NCBI GenBank assembly: GCA_963575745.1
Contig: CAUYUJ010014172.1
Span: 239,501-303,500, forward strand
Direction: 5' to 3'
DNA: 64,000 nt
Origin: Prorocentrum cordatum
Lineage: Eukaryota > Sar > Dinophyceae > Prorocentrales > Prorocentraceae
The translations under genes were made by a program, and so were the position numbers. Positions 43,480 to 54,619 of this stretch are shown piece after piece; the first letter of the stretch is position 1; each line of letters starts with the position of its first letter. The notes below the pieces were generated by a model. The model was not told the origin of the DNA. It made no database searches and saw only the letters and a list, made by a program, of their open reading frames with translations.

Positions 43480-44830
43480 AGCGCCTCAACACGGGCCTAG
43501 AGGGCCCCAAAAGCCCCCAGTACGGTCCACGAGGGCAAAGCCCGCTCCAAGACGCTCAAGATGGTCTGAATACGGCTCAAGATGCCCCGCCCGAAAACGC
43601 TCCAAGAGAGCTCCAAGAGCACTCTCAAAAGGACCGCCAGAAGCCAACGTCATTCATTGTCTAGTCGTTATGGGATGATTTTGGCAATCTCGCCATTTCG
43701 AGCCCCAGACTCTTCAAGGCGGCCCCAGAGGCCCCAAAGAGAGCCCCAAGACGGCCCCCGAGACGGTCCCAGATGGCTCAAAGAAGGTCCCCAATGGGGA
43801 AGTCGAGCTAACAGTTCGAGCCGTCCGCCCCAAGAAGACCCCCGAGACCGCCAGCAGTGCAAAAGAGGCCCCCAAGAAGCCCCAGGAGGCCCCCCAAGAG
43901 GCGGCCCCCAGGAGACCCCCAAGGGACACCCACGAGGCCCCCGCGACACCCCGCCTCCAAGAGGCGTCCGAAAAGGCCTCCCCGCAAGGATCCAAGAGGC
44001 CCCTAACCTGCAACCAAGGCGTGGTGGCGGGATGGACCGAATGCCACTAGATCCGCCGCCCCCTGCTGATTGATCACAGGAGTGCCTGGCGTGCTGAATT
44101 GTTGGTTGGTGTTTTTTGTTGAAATTCCCCCTGGAGCTTCGGTCCATTGCGCTGGCCACCCCATCCTCAAAATCGACTGGTGAATGCCTTTCCCGCTCCA
44201 AGATGGCCCAAGATGGCCTCCAAGATGGCCACGATGGCCCAAGGTGGCCTCCAACATGCTTCCCAAACGGCCAAGATGGTCCCAAGAGCGCACACGATGG
44301 CCCGGAGATGCATCTGAGGCGGCCCAAGATGCACCCGAGATGCTCTCAAGGTCGACAAAGACGGCCCAAGATGCCTCCAAGAGGCCTCCAAGACGGCCCA
44401 AGAGGCCGCCATGAGGCCCTTCGTAAGTCTTGACGGATTTGGGCATTTGCTTCTAAATTACCTTCCGACGACCCAAGAGGCCTCCAAGACGGCCCCGGGA
44501 CAGCCTAAAAGGCTCCCAAGGCTGCCCTCACAGGGCACCAAGACGGTCAAAGAGGCCTCCGAGACGCCCAACATGGCTTTCAAGACGACCGAGAAGCGCA
44601 CCAAGAGGGCCCCAAGTCGGCCCGGAGAGACTCCCAAGACAACCTCCGACGACGTCAGACGGGCCAGGAACGCCGTAAGACGGCCGAAGATGCCCCAAAG
44701 AAGCCCCCAACACCCAACATGTTCCCAAGGGGTCCAGGAAGGCCCCCAAGAGGCCTCCAAGAGGCCTCCAGGAAGCTCCCAGGATGCCCCCAAAATGACC
44801 CCAGAAGCTCCCAAGATGTCTCCCCATTGT
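43480..44830. repeat. CCCAAGACGGCC-type ~12-bp degenerate repeat
   Basis: Words such as CCCAAGAGGCC, CCAAGATGGCC and CAAGACGGCCC recur every 9-15 bases in two blocks (43480-44010 and 44190-44820), separated by ~180 bases of unique sequence. The same word cluster occurs at 48285-48560 and faintly at 6710-6880. Confidence 0.85.
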
Positions 44831-45224
44831 TCGTCTCATCCTCCGTTTTCCTCCCTCTCCTCATCCTCCTCTGCCTCCCCCCCTCTGCCTCCCCCACAAC
44901 GGCTGGGGGAACGGATGGTCCAACAGCGTGGCCAAGCTTTGCCCAAACGTTTGGCCACATAGGCGTATCCTAAAGGCAGGGGGCGGCAGTGATTCGCAGT
45001 AGGCGTCCTCGGTTCGCCGCCCCCCTGCTTGGTGTGCTAGATGTCTAACTGTGTGGCGCCGTTTTGAACAATTATCGACGGCATTCGGCTCGGCCCGCCA
45101 ACCGCACAGAAAGACCAGGGCGGAGCATCATGCCCAGAAAATCAGGCTCCAAGACGGTCAGTAGTGTATCCAAAACGGTCGCACGACACCTCCCAGACGG
45201 CCAAGATAGGCCAACATGGCCTCC
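44831..45224. other. No gene recognised
   Basis: CT-rich at 44830-44900, then mixed sequence. ACGGATGGTCCAACAGCGTGGCCAAGCTTTGCCCAAACGTTTGG-like DNA at 44910-44960 resembles 48700-48760, so it belongs to a duplicated segment. Confidence 0.45.
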
Positions 45225-45580
45225 TAGAAACATGATCTGCCCACGAACCCATAAAAAATCTAGAACTGTGAAGCATGGCAAACTTTTCAAGACACCTGAT
45301 CCGGCTGAATGCATCGATCTTGAAATACCGTTCCAAGGGCTGTGCTGTGCTGCGCCGTGCTGAATTGCGACATACCATGCCGCGATAATGCTCTATAGCG
45401 TTGTGGATCGAGTCCTCCTTTGCATTCGAGTCCTGACCGAAGTGATCTGGATATCAAGCTCGAGCTGCCTAAGCACATAGTAGCTGGCCCAAAGCTGGTT
45501 GAAGTGGAAACGTGCGGGGCGTTGGATCAACTCGACCTCAAAATCCGACTCAGCTCCGAGAAGGAAGACACGACACGGGG
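45225..45580 (+). repeat. Macro-unit copy containing the empty insertion site
   Basis: Contains CCCACGAACCCATAAAAAATC, AAGCATGGCAAACTTTTCAA, GACACCTG, GCTGAATGCATCGATCT, then directly TGAAATACCGTTCCAAGGGCTGTGCTG and onward. The left part matches 56473-56583 and the right part matches 63675-63860. In those loci the 7.1-kb retroelement separates the same two halves. This locus therefore preserves the uninserted arrangement, with the join after 45320. Confidence 0.88.
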
Positions 45581-45935
45581 CACAGGCTCACGGACCCGCC
45601 ACAGGATGTGCCAGGGGCGCAATGGGGGATTCGCCAGGGAGCGTGTCAGGAGACGTGTCCTGTACATGTCAGGGACCTTCCACGGGACGTGCCAAGGCGC
45701 GTGCCATGGGGCAGCCAGAGGACGTCATGCCAAGGGACGTTGCAAGAGGCGCGGCACGGAACATGCGAGGGCAACGCCTGGGGACGAGCCAGGAAACGCG
45801 ACAGAGGACGAGCCAGGGAACGTGCCACGCCGAGTGGCGTGCTAGGGGACGTGCCAGGGCACGTCACGCCAGAACGTCGCAAGGGACGTGCCAGGAGACG
45901 CGCCAGCGTGCCAGGGGACGCCCAGTAGACCTGGA
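45581..45935. repeat. GGGACGTGCCAG ~12-bp minisatellite, block 1
   Basis: Degenerate units around GGACGTGCCAGG / ACGCGCCAGGG. Related blocks are at about 46930-47205, 54725-55010 and 63860-64000. Frames read Arg/Gly/Ala-rich on plus and mixed on minus; non-coding. Confidence 0.85.
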
Positions 45936-45939
45936 CACG

Positions 45940-46605
45940 TGAAAACAAGCGTCTCGCTCGAGACATCCTTAACACATCCTCATGTTAGACATCCGCCTTG
46001 GCGACCTAGACAACTGAAACCAAGCGTCTCGCTAGACACGTTCTCAACACCTCCTCATGCTAGACATCTGCCTGGGCAACCTGGACGAATGAAAGCAAGC
46101 GTCTAGCTCGATACATCCTACCCACATCCTCATGTAACATCCGCCTGGGCGACCAGGACATGCGAAACCAAGCGGTTCGCTCAACACATCCTCATGCTAG
46201 ACATCCGCCTGGGCGACCTAGACAAGTGCAAACAAACGGTTCGCTCGAAACATCCTCGACACATCTTCATGTTAGGCATCCGCCTGGGTGACCTGGGCAA
46301 ATGAAAACAAACGTTTCGCTCGAAACGTTCTCAACACATCCCCATGCTAGACATCCGCCTGGGCGACCTGGTCACATGAAACCAAGCATCTCGCCCGAGA
46401 CATCCTCAACCAATCTTCATGCTAGACATCTGCCTGGGCGACCTCAACGCGTGAAAACAAGCGTCTCGCTCGAGACATCCTCAACAATTCCTCATGCTAG
46501 ACATCTGCCTGGGCAACCTGGACGCGTGAAACCAAGCGTCTCGCTCGAGACATCCTCAAGATATGGGCACGTGAAAACAAGCATTTCACCCGAGACATCC
46601 TCAGA
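45940..46605 (+). repeat. 75-bp tandem repeat array, eight copies
   Basis: The word GACATC(C/T)GCCTGGGC recurs at 45988, 46063, 46137, 46200, 46275, 46350, 46425 and 46500, with one short 63-bp unit. Other shared words are CGTCTCGCTCGAGACATCC and TCCTCATGCTA. Confidence 0.9.
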
Positions 46606-46839
46606 ATGTTGGTCCCCAGGAGAGCCTTCGATCGAAGCATCCGCAACAAGCGAACATGTCTACTGCACCATATGTTCAATCGATCGGAATTTCAAAGACC
46701 AGCGCTTCGCTCGGGACATGATCAACTTTTTAGTTCGCCGGTCCTCTTCGACCCCGATATCGCGAAATCAATTCGCTGGCCTCCTTCAAGTCAAGGCTGG
46801 GGGGTTAACCAACTAAAAGAAAACCCTGGGCCACAACCC

Positions 46840-48060
46840 TTTCTGGGAACATGGTCGACCCACGAACCTGGAAGGAGATTGAGAACTGCGAGGCATGGAA
46901 CCGTTTCTGAGGACCTCAACTGCACATGCAACTGGACCATGCCAGGGGGGCATGACAGGGGGACGTGCCGCGGAACGTCCCTAGGGACGCGCCAGCGGGG
47001 ATGGCCGTGCCAAGGGGACGCGCTACGGAACGTGCAAATGGACGTGTCCCGGGACGTGCCAGGAGACTCGCCGCGCGACGTGCCAGGGGGACTCGCCGCG
47101 GAACGCGCCACGGTACGTGCAAGGGAACGTGCCAGGCGACGCGCCACGGGACGTGCCAGGGAACGCGCCAAGGGATGTGCCACGGGACGTGGCACGGGAC
47201 CGCGCTCCCAGGCAAGGCTTTCCTGCTGCAGAAACGCGACTTGCCTTCCCCGCCCTCCCCCCCCCGAGACACCGCGGAATCAGAGAGGGGCCACGCGCGG
47301 AGGACCCATGATCGAAGCCATTACGACGGGACCGCGCTCCCAAGGCCACGATCTCTCGGAAATTACGCTGCGCCCGCGCTCCCAAGACTACGATCCATCG
47401 TAAATCACGCGGCGTCCGCGCTCCCAGGGCCGCGATCCCTAGCAAGTTAAGCGGGAGTCGCGCTCTCAAGTCCACGGTGCCTCGAAAATTGCATTGGCTT
47501 CGCGCTCCCAGAGCAACGATCCTTCGGAACTTTCGCAGAATCCACGCTCCAGGGACACGGCCCCTTGTTAATTACACTGGGTTCGCGCTCCGAGGGCCAC
47601 AATCCCTCGCGAATTGCAATGGGTTCGCGTTTTCAGGGCCACGATCCCTCGAGAATTGCTTTGGATTCGCGCTCCCAGGGCAACGATCCTGTGTAAATTG
47701 CGCTGCGTCCGCGCTCCCAGGGCCACGATCATAAATTACGCTGCGTCCGCTCTCCCTGGGCCACGATCCCTCGTAAAGTACGCTACCTGAGCATCCTAGG
47801 GCGCCAGGCCGCTCAACTTCTGCAAAACAAGTGTTTCCGCTCGAGACAATATCAGATATTCAGCGCGCAGGGCACGCCATCCTCGAGATGGCACGCACAA
47901 AGTATATGTTTCAGTTTCTGACAAATGTCAAAGCCTCCAAGCTTCGTGCTTTATGGCGGATTCTGCGCACAACGCTCCGCACCCCGCATTTGACTAAGGA
48001 AAACGTGTGCCTGCGGACCCCGCTATCTATCGAGGATCCGAGATAGGGGATACATGTTCC
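46840..48060 (+). repeat. Macro-unit copy 1 (leader, minisatellites, tail)
   Basis: The order is: CGACCCACGAACC leader with GAGAACTGCGAGGCATGGAACC (46855-46900); GACGTGCC minisatellite (46930-47205); 42-bp repeats TCCGCGCTCCCAGGGCCACGATCCCTCG.. (47320-47800); CTGCAAAACAAG..GAGACA segment (47820-47900); TTCTGCGC..ACGCTCCGCACCCCGC (47960-47995). The same order recurs at 54620-56450. Confidence 0.87.
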
Positions 48061-48284
48061 TCTAGCGGGCACGCGCGAAACGCATTTGTGTCAACAAATC
48101 AGACTTTACCTTGTTGGTTATCGCAGATAATCCACCGGCCCTCAACAAGTCGAAACCGGGGGTAAGCAGGGCTCATAGAGGACCTGCAGGATGCCACAAA
48201 CATTGATTTCTCATGCTTCGCTCATGCTTCTGTTTCTGTCTTTACGGTTTTAACGTTCTCGCCTTTCGGGCTTCAGACCCTTCA

Positions 48285-48560
48285 AGACGGCACCATCGGT
48301 CCCCAAAAGGCCCTCAAGACAGCCCAAAGGGGCCCCAAGACAGCCCAAAGAGGCCCCCAAGACGGCTCCAAGACCGCACCAAAGACCTCCACGACGGACC
48401 TAATGTGCCCAAAGAGAGACCCACGACTGCCCAGAGAGGACCCCAAGACGGCCTCCCTCAACAAGCCCTGCCCCAGGAGGCCCTCAACCCGCCCCAGGAG
48501 GCCCCCAAGAAACCTCCGAGAGGCACACAAAGAGGCTCCAATGAAACCCCTTGGAAGCCA
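48285..48560. repeat. CCAAGACGGCC-type degenerate repeat, second locus
   Basis: CCCAAGACAGCCC, CCAAGACGGCTCC and related words every 10-18 bases, as at 43.5-44.8 kb. Just downstream lie a CT-rich tract and the ACGGCTGGAGGAACACAGTCCAATGG-type segment also seen near 44900, so the two loci share a larger duplicated segment. Confidence 0.8.
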
Positions 48561-48885
48561 CCGGCCTGAGACGTCTTCGTCATGTTCCACCTACTCGTTA
48601 TCTTCCTCCTCCTACACCTCCTCCTCCTGCTCCTCCGCATCCACCCTCTCGTCTTCCTTGCTCTTTCTCTCCCAGGTCTTCCCCCAAGGGATTCCCCAAC
48701 GGCTGGAGGAACACAGTCCAATGGTTTTGCCAGACGTTGGCCAAACGTTGGGCTGCATGGGCGTTTCCAAATGGCAAGGGGCGGCAGTGGGTCGCCGTAA
48801 GCATCTTCGATAACATACGCAATCGTAACTAAAAGTGTAAGCTGTACGGATGATAATGCATTCGAGCGCCCGAGCGCTACTAGTA

Positions 48886-49145
48886 TTACGCGTCAACCGC
48901 GCCCAGTGCAAGGCGTACGGGCCAATCTGCTCCGTCCGCAATCGTGCCGGTGCGCTCCACGCTAACAATGTCGTTGTTGGGATCGAGTTTGTTGGGATAG
49001 ACCTCGTCTTCGTTGGGATCGACCCTGCCGAGGTAATGGTCGTCAATGTTGATAACGCTCTCCATATCACTATCTAACTCGTTGCCGTCGAGGCTGTCGA
49101 TGCTGCCCTGGACGCTTCCGTGGATGCTATTGAGCAGCTCAACGC
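48886..49145 (-). CDS. Short acidic open frame of unknown function
   Basis: Between an upstream TGA near 49148 and TAA at 48886-48888 lies a stop-free frame of about 86 codons with balanced, protein-like composition. It includes ELDSDMESVINIDDHYLG and GRVDPNEDEVYPNKLDPNND, the latter holding two D-P-N pairs. The only Met is at about residue 28, leaving 59 residues, so if real it is probably a fragment of a longer or spliced product. Neighbours are repeats; no promoter or partner gene was recognised. It could be an exon, a retroelement fragment or chance. No family was identified. Confidence 0.3.
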
Positions 49146-49169
49146 CTCAGACAATCGACGCACGCGCAG

Positions 49170-49440
49170 TTTGCAACCCGACGAGGCAGCTCCCCCCACA
49201 CTTTCCCATCCACGCCTCCCTGCTCCCACCCCCTCCCGCGCCCCGCCCCCCTAGCTCCCCTAGAGGTTCATTCCACATCCCCGCCTCATCCCCCCCCACC
49301 CTCCCCATCACCTCCCTTCCCTCCCCTCCCCTCAGCCCCTTCCTTCTCCCCCTCTGGACGGGACCCCTGTCCCTCCCCCCGAGCTCCCTACAGGTCTCCA
49401 GAAACCCCTATAGGGAGGAGGCCCCCAGGGGCCCCTGAGG
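49170..49440. repeat. C-rich low-complexity tract
   Basis: CCCCTCCCC-type DNA with few G residues over about 250 bases; no gene. Confidence 0.7.
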
Positions 49441-49544
49441 GCCGCAGGAAGGCAGCACATGGCCAAACACATAAACTGCTCAACGCGGATACCTTCAGAC
49501 GTGCAACAACTACTATCGCGCTGTTTTCTCGGATGGTCTGAATA

Positions 49545-49745
49545 TAAATGGGTCTGAGTGTGAGCGAGTTTGAATACGAGTGGCTGAGTATGGATGAGTC
49601 TGCGCATGAGCTTCTGGATCTGAGTGGGTATGGGTGCAAATGACCCTGAGTATGCACGACAGAGTGTAAGCGACAGTAGGTATGAGTGGACTGTGGCCTT
49701 GAGTGCGATTGGACCGGTGTATACGTAAGTCTGGACATTCGTGAG
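49545..49745. repeat. GAGTCTGAGTG-type short repeat, second locus
   Basis: TGAGTGTGAGCGAGTTTGAATACGAG-like units; it precedes the ~155-bp family here as it does at 17.8-19.0 kb. Confidence 0.8.
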
Positions 49746-49784
49746 GTCATCCTGCAATTTGAACCCCTGGGGAGGACCCTGCAC

Positions 49785-50800
49785 ACTGGGCCCGAACGGG
49801 CCCGTGAAACACGCCTGGCCGGCTCCCCGTTGTGATGTCAAGGGCCATGGCTGCTGCATCTGAAGGAGAACTGGGACACACAAATAAATAGACACAAATA
49901 AAAGGATTCCCCATATTTTCCCATATTTTCTGGGTTTTTGTCTTCCCCCCCACTTCCCATATTTTCCCATATTTTCCTGGGGATCGACGATTAATTGTGT
50001 CTGTGTGTTTTTTTTCCTCCTGAATATCGCGATGGCCGCGGGGCCACGGGAAGAGACGCGCATAACCCGCCCAAAGCGACGACTCTACCTGAGAGCCCCC
50101 AGGATCTAGGCGCGCTCGAGCCTACGAGGCACCCTTTGCCGGCTCCCCCTTGGGAGGCCAAAGTACAAAGCTTGCCACATCGTGGCGATCAATGGGTCTC
50201 TGAAAAGAGAAACGTCTGTTCCACCAAAGCAGGCATTCTAAGGGAGAGGTCCCAACAATGGGGGCGCGAACGAGCCCGCGATACATGTCTCGTCGACCCC
50301 CCCTTTGGAGGGTCCAGGCGCATACCGCGACGATATGGGGGCTCTGCAAGATGCAGAAAGTCCGAGGGGCAAACGCATGCTGCCTGACAGGTCCCGCCAA
50401 TCCGGGCGCGAACGGGCCAGTGGCACCCCCCTCTGCCGGCTCCTCCCAGACAGGCCCACCAAGAGCCATGCCTGCTGCATCGCGACGACCACGGTGCCCT
50501 GGAAATGCAGGAGTCCGAACGGCCACACTGGCAATTCCACCCGAGAGCATCGGACAATCTGGGCGCGAACAGGCCCGTGATACATCCCATGGCAGCTCAA
50601 CCTTGGGAGGCCCAAGTGTCATGCCTGCTAAATCGCGGTGATCTTGAGGGGCCTGGAGAGACAGGAGTCCGACTGGCCAGATGGCCCAGTCTTGCCCTGT
50701 GAGGTCCAGACAATCTGGGCGCGAACGGGCCCATGACATACCCAGCGGAGGCTCCCTGCTTGGGAGGCCCGAGCGCCATGCATACCACATCGTTTTTTTC
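49785..50800 (+). repeat. ~155-bp repeat family, second array
   Basis: GGGCGCGAACGGGCCCGTGA-like starts fall near 49795, 50265, 50405, 50560 and 50715. CCATGCCTGCTGCATCGCGA-like ends follow. An unrelated AT-rich patch with duplicated CCCATATTTTCCCATATTTTC lies at 49905-49985. Confidence 0.82.
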
Positions 50801-51530
50801 AACGATTGGCACCGAACCGCGAAACGGAACACCTCCGGACAAGCCGAGAACGCCACACGCGACGTCATGCACAGCGAAACGCCAGCTGAGGGGGAGAGGG
50901 GAGGAAAGAAGGGAGGTATGCGAAACGTAGTCTGGCCGGCCGCGCTACGAAAACAGAGCGATGCTCGGGTACTAGCAAGGGCCCGCTAGAGGCTAGAGAG
51001 TTAGCGAAAAACGCAGCCAAGCGAACGCACGAGGTATCTGTGCCCCGGCAAGCGCCACGGCCCTAAGTATTGTACACGAGAGCAGACTAGCCAGCGGGGG
51101 GGGAGGAGAAAGAGGGGCGGCGGGGGCCAAACACAAGAAAGGGGCGAACAGCTCGTGTCTGCAAAGGCCCCCTAGACTTCGCTGGAGACACCCGCAGCAT
51201 TGTCCAGCACGAGCGTGAAGAAAGGAAGGCAAGGAGGGAGGGAGAGACAGAGAGAGAGAGAGAGCACAGTGCAGCCCTAACAAGAAAGGGAAAAGCAAGT
51301 ACTATCTTCCACATGTTTCGAAATGACGGTCAGGCCCCCGAAAGCCTGACCCTGGCGTCGAGCAGCCGCGACCGCGCGAGCGGGAAGCAACGCCCAACGA
51401 ACGCGGCGTTCCAAGTCGGGCGGCCGGGGGCGCGCCGGCCAGTCCCCGATGCAAGTGAATGTTTAGAACAAGCGCCAACTACAGGAGCACGTGCAACGCG
51501 AGAGGAGGGGGAACGCAGAGGACAAGCTTA
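50801..51530. other. No gene recognised
   Basis: Mixed GC-rich sequence with a (GA)n run near 51245-51262. No gene. Confidence 0.4.
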
Positions 51531-51534
51531 GCGG

Positions 51535-51691
51535 CGCGCAGAGGGGGGTAGGAGGAGGGGGGAAGGCTTCTTAGAAGCACCCCTGCTTCTTAGAAGGCCC
51601 CGGCCTTACGTCTATAACAAGGCCAGCGCCTTCTAAGAAGCAGGGGTGCTTCTAAGAAGCCTTCCCCCCTCCTCCTACCCCCCTCTGCGCG
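51535..51691. repeat. Perfect 64-bp inverted repeat (hairpin/foldback element)
   Basis: Left arm 51535-51598 and right arm 51628-51691 are exact reverse complements. The 29-base spacer itself contains GGCCTT..AAGGCC, so the whole 157-bp block can fold into one long hairpin. Each arm carries CTTCTTAGAAG, a smaller palindrome, twice. GACAAGC occurs on both sides (51521-51527 and 51697-51703) and could be a target-site duplication. It may be a MITE-like foldback element or a small-RNA precursor. Confidence 0.93.
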
Positions 51692-51947
51692 TGGCCGACA
51701 AGCGAGAAGGCGCCCTCAGAACTCAGAACTCATCGTTCTATGCCGTTGATGCCACTGGTGACGGTGTAGGCGCCGGAATCGGTACTGTCGCGCCGCAGGC
51801 ATGGTGGCCAACCTCGAGACCACCGAAAAGGCTGCAAGAGCCCCAGACCTAGGCACTACCGCACCGAGTCCATGAGACGCTCGAGGCCGCTCCAAGTGTC
51901 TCCGTCTCGCAGGTGGTCGCCTCTTCGCCAGGGAAGATGCCAGGCGC

Positions 51948-51948
<1 letters not shown>

Positions 51949-52009
<61 letters not shown>
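51949..52009. repeat. (GAT)n microsatellite, about 20 units
   Basis: Uninterrupted GAT triplets for 61 bases, indicating a recent expansion. Confidence 0.98.
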
Positions 52010-53370
52010 CTGGCGTCGGCGCTGTCGTAGGCGTCGGCATTGGTGCTGGCGCCGGCGCTGGTGTTGATGTCCGCGTAAGCGCGAGCGTACTGATGCTGGC
52101 GTCGATGCTGGCGATCTGGCTCCCGATGATGTGGTGCTGCGCGGTGATGCGGTGCTCGTCGCACGGCGTCGAAAGTCGAGTCTAAGCCGGGGTCGGAGTT
52201 GGATCCAGGGCTCAAGCCGGAGCCACCGCAGGAGTTGGAGTGGGCGTCGAGTCGCTGATGGCCGTCGTGGCCGCGCCGATCAGCGAGGTTGCGCCTCTGG
52301 TACCAGAGCAACTGATGCCGAAACTACTCGTCGTACAAATGGTAGCCGCCGTCCCGCTGGAGCGTTCTGGCGTCGGTGCTGGCGACGGTGATAGTCTAGG
52401 CGCTTGCGTTGAAGCTGGCGCAATCGAAGGCGTTCATGCTGGCGTCAATGCTGGCGTCCGCGCTGGCGTAAGCTCTGGCGTCTGCGCTGTCGTCGGTGCC
52501 GGCGTAGATGCTGGTGTTGGTGCTGGTGTCGGCGCTGGTGTCGGCGCTGGCGTCGGTTATGTCAACGACGTTGGTCCCAGCGCAGGCGCCGGCGTCTGCA
52601 GGCGCCGGTGCTGGCGTCGGCACTGGTGTAGGCCCCAAGGGGCCAGGTGACTGGAATTTCCGTCAGTGTTTAGGAGAATCAGGTGTAGGCGCCGGCGCTG
52701 ATGCTGGCGTATGCGCCTGCGTCGGTGCTGGCGTAGTGGCTGACACCGACGCTGGTGTAAGCGCTGGCGTTGGTGCCGTCGTAGGCGCAGAGTCGTTGGT
52801 GCCAGCGCCTGTCCGCACCGGTTAGCTGGACAGCTAACAAGTGCGCTGCGGTTAGACGTCGGTGATGGTGTAGGCACTGGCGTTGGTGCCGGCGCAGGCG
52901 CTGGTCTCCGTGATGGCGTCAGCTGACGTAGGCGCTGGCGTTGGTGCCGGCGCAATCAATGGCGGCCATGCTGGCGTCGACGCAGGCGTCGGCGCTGGCG
53001 AAAGCACCGGCGTCTGTACTAGCGTCGGTGCTGGCGTCGGTGCTGGTGTAGGCGTTAGCGTTTGTGCTGGCGTCGGTGATGACAATGGTGCTGATGTAGG
53101 CCGGCGTCCGTGCTGGTGTAGGCGCTGGCGTCGGCGCTGGTGTGGGCGCAGGCGTTGATGCTAGCGTCGGTGCTGGCGTAGGCACTGGCGCTGGTGCAGG
53201 TGGAAGCGCTGGCGTCGGTGCAAGCATCGGCGTTGGCGTAGGTGCCGGCGTTGGTGCTGGTGTCGGTGCTGGCGGCGGTGCTGGGGGGGAGGCGCCGGCG
53301 CTGGAGTTGACGTAGGAAGAGGCGTTGATGTTGACGTAGGCGTTGGCGTCGGGGCTGGCGTGGCGGGTCA
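52010..53370. repeat. GGCGCTGGTGTC-type 6/12/18-bp minisatellite
   Basis: Degenerate hexamer-based units (GGCGCTGG, GTCGGTGCTGGC, GTAGGCGC) cover about 1.3 kb. Ala-Gly-Val readings on plus and Ala-Pro-Thr readings on minus both stay open, as expected for hexamer units. A related block lies at 53860-54060. Confidence 0.85.
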
Positions 53371-54234
53371 TTGACCCCGCCGTGCTGCTCATGGTACACG
53401 GCGTGCTACGCGGGGGAGGAAGTGAAGACATGGCCGTAAAATTGTCGCTCTGAGACACGAAGCCAATATGCGAATAATGATGTCGACCAGGAAAGGCGGA
53501 GACAAAGAGCCGAAGAGGAGGGAGATGTTGACCAATACTCCGTGATGCTACTGGTCGTGGCGCACGTGCTGTTGCTCTCGCGTGTGGCAATCCCAAAATC
53601 CCAATTGTGTTGCTCGCGGCTCTCGTCTGGACGCCGATGCAGATGTGCTGGTAGCTCAAGGAAGAACTGGCGTTCCCGTAGTTGGGATCGATGCTGGAGT
53701 CGTTGCTGGCACCGATGTTGTTGAAGATCGTGTGATGGGGGCAGGATTTGTCCGCCTCCATTTGGCCACGCGTCTTGACTAAATGCCCAACTTATATTGA
53801 GGGCCGTTCGCACGTCGTCTTGCTCACGGTCGTGCTACCGACGACCGTCGTGCTTCTGGCGACCGTCGGCCAAGCTGGTGTAGGCGCTTGCTTTGGTGCC
53901 GGCGCAGGCGCAGGCGATAATGCTGACGTCGGTGCTAGCGTCGGCGCTGGCGCAAACGCCAGCGTGCTCTTCTGGGACACCAGTGAGCCGGACAGCTCTC
54001 TGGTGAGCTGGCGTCTGTGGTGGCGTCGGCACTACAGGCGCTGACGCTCGTGCTAACGCTTGCGTAGATGTTTGCTGGGGCTGCCGGTATACGAGCCAAT
54101 ATTCGAAGTCGTGGTGGGCTTGTTACCCCTGGAACTGTCTATCCTCGTGAACGTGCCGCTCAGCAGCGTCGCACCACTGCCCCCTGAACCAACAATGAAA
54201 GAACTCGTGGAGGCCATGCATGCCACATCGCGGT
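53371..54234. other. No gene recognised; second minisatellite block
   Basis: Mixed sequence with the GGCGCTGG-type block at 53860-54060. The minus open frame 52919-53761 crosses mixed and repeat DNA and shows no motif. Confidence 0.4.
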
Positions 54235-54565
54235 AAGAGTAGGTCTGAGTGTGAGTGCACCTGAGGGAGCGCGTCTGAACATGACCAGGTCTGACTGACG
54301 ATCAGGGTCTGGGTGTGAATGGGTCTGGATGATGCCAGCGTGTGGGTGGGTCTGTGCATGGGCGAGTCTTAGTGTCAGAGTCTGGACGTGTCTGGGTACG
54401 ATTGACTGGCTAAGAGTGAATATGAGAACGAGGGTGTCTGCGTTCGAGCGAGTTTGGGCGAGAGTGAGTCAGGGTGCGAGTGAGTCTGAGTATGAATGAG
54501 TCTGTGTATGAATGAGTCTGAGTGTGAGTGAGTCTGAGCTGGTGTCAAATTTGGGAGTGGACCTG
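54235..54565. repeat. GAGTCTGAGTG-type short repeat, third locus
   Basis: Long run of GAGTCTGAGTATGAATGAGTCTG-like units with TGAATG and TGTGTATGAATG variants. Confidence 0.85.
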
Positions 54566-54619
54566 AGTATTGGAGCAAGGATGGAGGTGAGGGTAGGTGA
54601 GGATTTGGGGGCGTCGCGC

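Noticed and set aside
51913-53761. Ala-Gly-Val-rich and Ala-Pro-Thr-rich open frames
   Set aside because: Readings of a hexamer-based minisatellite on both strands, not a structural protein.
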